Shown one piece after another: positions 36,691-37,464 of a DNA stretch of 37,464 nucleotides. The position numbers and the translations under genes were made by a program. The number at the start of each line of letters is the position of its first letter. The stretch's first letter is position 1. Under the pieces are notes generated by a model, which made no database searches, was not told where the DNA came from, and saw nothing but the letters and a program-made list of their open reading frames with translations. This DNA is from Marinobacterium sp. (GTDB lineage Bacteria; Pseudomonadota; Gammaproteobacteria; Pseudomonadales; Balneatricaceae): assembly GCA_003250495.1 (NCBI GenBank), contig QKGH01000110.1, positions 1-37,464 on the forward strand, given 5' to 3'.

Positions 36691-37464
36691 GTGGAGATAC
36701 GCAGTTATCTGCTACCGACGCTGTTGGCAACCCTGTTGCACCTGATCGTACTGGGGGGCTTGCTCACCCAGTGGATCGGGGAGCGCGAGCCTGAACGCCG
36801 CATGCCGCGGCATATACAGGCGAAAATGATCGATCTCGACGCCTTGGGGCCGGTCAGTGCGCCACAGTCGCGTCCGGTGCAGGACAATACACAGAAACAG
36901 GAGCAGGCCCGCCAGGCCGCCGAGCAGAAGGCGGCGCAGGAGCGCGCCCAGCAACAGGCCCGCCAGGTCGCAGAGCGCCAGGCGGCCGAGAAAAAAGCGA
37001 CCGAGAAAAAGTTGGCAGAACAGAAGGCCGCAGAGAAGAAGCTGGCCGAGCAGAAAGCCGCGGCGGAAGTGAAGCGCAAACAGGACGAGGCGTTGGCGCT
37101 GAAGCGCAAGACCGAGGCCGAGGCCAAGCGCAAGGCGGAAGAGAAGCGCAAGGCGGAGGAGCAGCGGCTGGCGCAGGCTAAGCAGCAGGAACGCGAGAAG
37201 GCGTCCGCCAAGGCCAAGGCGGACGCAGCGGCTAAAGCCAAGGCGGCGGCAGATGCCAAGGCGGCAGATGCCAAGGCGAAGGCGGTGGCCGACGCCAAGG
37301 CAACCGCGGCGCGTGAGCAGCAGCGCCAGGCGGCGGCGCGCCAGGCCGAGTCCGTGGTTGGCGATATCCAGAGCTATATCCAGGCGCTGCTGCAGGATAA
37401 CTGGCGGATCCCCGGCACGGCCCGGAACGGCATGGAAGCGATAGTGTCAATTCGTTTGCTCGGT
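36691..37464 (+). CDS. tolA: Tol-Pal system protein TolA, C-terminus cut by window edge
   Basis: The frame opens at GTG 36691, 4 bp after the tolR stop, and stays open for 258 codons to the window end. The N-terminus has one membrane helix (LLPTLLATLLHLIVLGGLLT). Then comes a long Ala/Lys/Glu/Gln-rich helical region (about residues 65-220) built on imprecise AEQKAAEKK-type repeats, which spans the periplasm. The last visible residues (VVGDIQSYIQALLQDNWRIP) begin domain III, which binds Pal and TolB. It couples TolQR to the outer membrane. Long antisense frames over the repeats are composition artefacts. Confidence 0.95.
   Translation, partial: MEIRSYLLPTLLATLLHLIVLGGLLTQWIGEREPERRMPRHIQAKMIDLDALGPVSAPQSRPVQDNTQKQEQARQAAEQKAAQERAQQQARQVAERQAAEKKATEKKLAEQKAAEKKLAEQKAAAEVKRKQDEALALKRKTEAEAKRKAEEKRKAEEQRLAQAKQQEREKASAKAKADAAAKAKAAADAKAADAKAKAVADAKATAAREQQRQAAARQAESVVGDIQSYIQALLQDNWRIPGTARNGMEAIVSIRLLG

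Noticed and set aside
36705-37298. Ala/Ser-rich minus-strand frame over tolA
   Set aside because: Reverse complement of the Lys/Ala/Glu repeats of TolA; no independent signal.

Overview
The window looks like a chromosomal segment of a high-GC gammaproteobacterium. The evidence is the gene order at the right end (aspS, yebC, ruvC, ruvA, ruvB, then ybgC, tolQ, tolR, tolA), an AspRS that resembles the Pseudomonas type more than the E. coli type, a FabV-type enoyl reductase, and the arsC-wrbA-DUF2069 / yihY arrangement familiar from Pseudomonas-like genomes. I cannot name a genus. I see no tRNA, rRNA, CRISPR array, insertion sequence or phage gene.

Left part (1-6,300): a truncated LysR regulator, a DUF1127 protein whose 3' end overlaps an antisense periplasmic rhodanese, a VIT1/CCC1-type metal transporter, an unrecognised 143-aa protein, a flavodoxin-fold FMN reductase, an AT-richer lipase-like hydrolase that may be acquired, and a two-gene unit of a ferric-reductase-like membrane flavocytochrome with a DUF2271 periplasmic protein.

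Centre-left (6,550-14,400): a BaiN/HI0933-type flavoprotein faces a tightly packed three-gene unit. Its first gene encodes an unusual chimera of a TRAP (DctP) solute-binding domain followed by a type-I (branched-chain amino acid type) binding domain. It overlaps by 8 bp a membrane GGDEF-EAL protein with a periplasmic sensor region, and topoisomerase III follows 2 bp later. I regard the binding-protein chimera plus c-di-GMP enzyme as the best candidate here for a little-described system, a periplasmic ligand sensor feeding c-di-GMP signalling.

Centre (14,400-20,100): on the minus strand, arsC, wrbA, a DUF2069 membrane protein and a cysteine desulfurase fused to its SufE-type sulfur acceptor form an operon with a recognisable promoter. 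A LysR regulator follows. Divergently lie a YihY/BrkB membrane protein and an acylphosphatase.

Centre-right (20,100-29,200): proS, a DUF523 protein, a MaoC-type hydratase divergent from fabV (with a clear terminator), a META-domain lipoprotein, hemH, two small unrecognised proteins separated by a block of four 11-bp tandem repeats, a perfect FNR-type palindrome, a COG3146 acyltransferase-like protein and a HIT-domain protein.

Right part (29,200-37,464): aspS, yebC, ruvC, a decayed TRIC-type channel gene lodged between ruvC and ruvA, ruvA, ruvB, a DksA/TraR-like zinc-finger protein, and the first genes of the tol-pal cluster. TolA runs off the window end.
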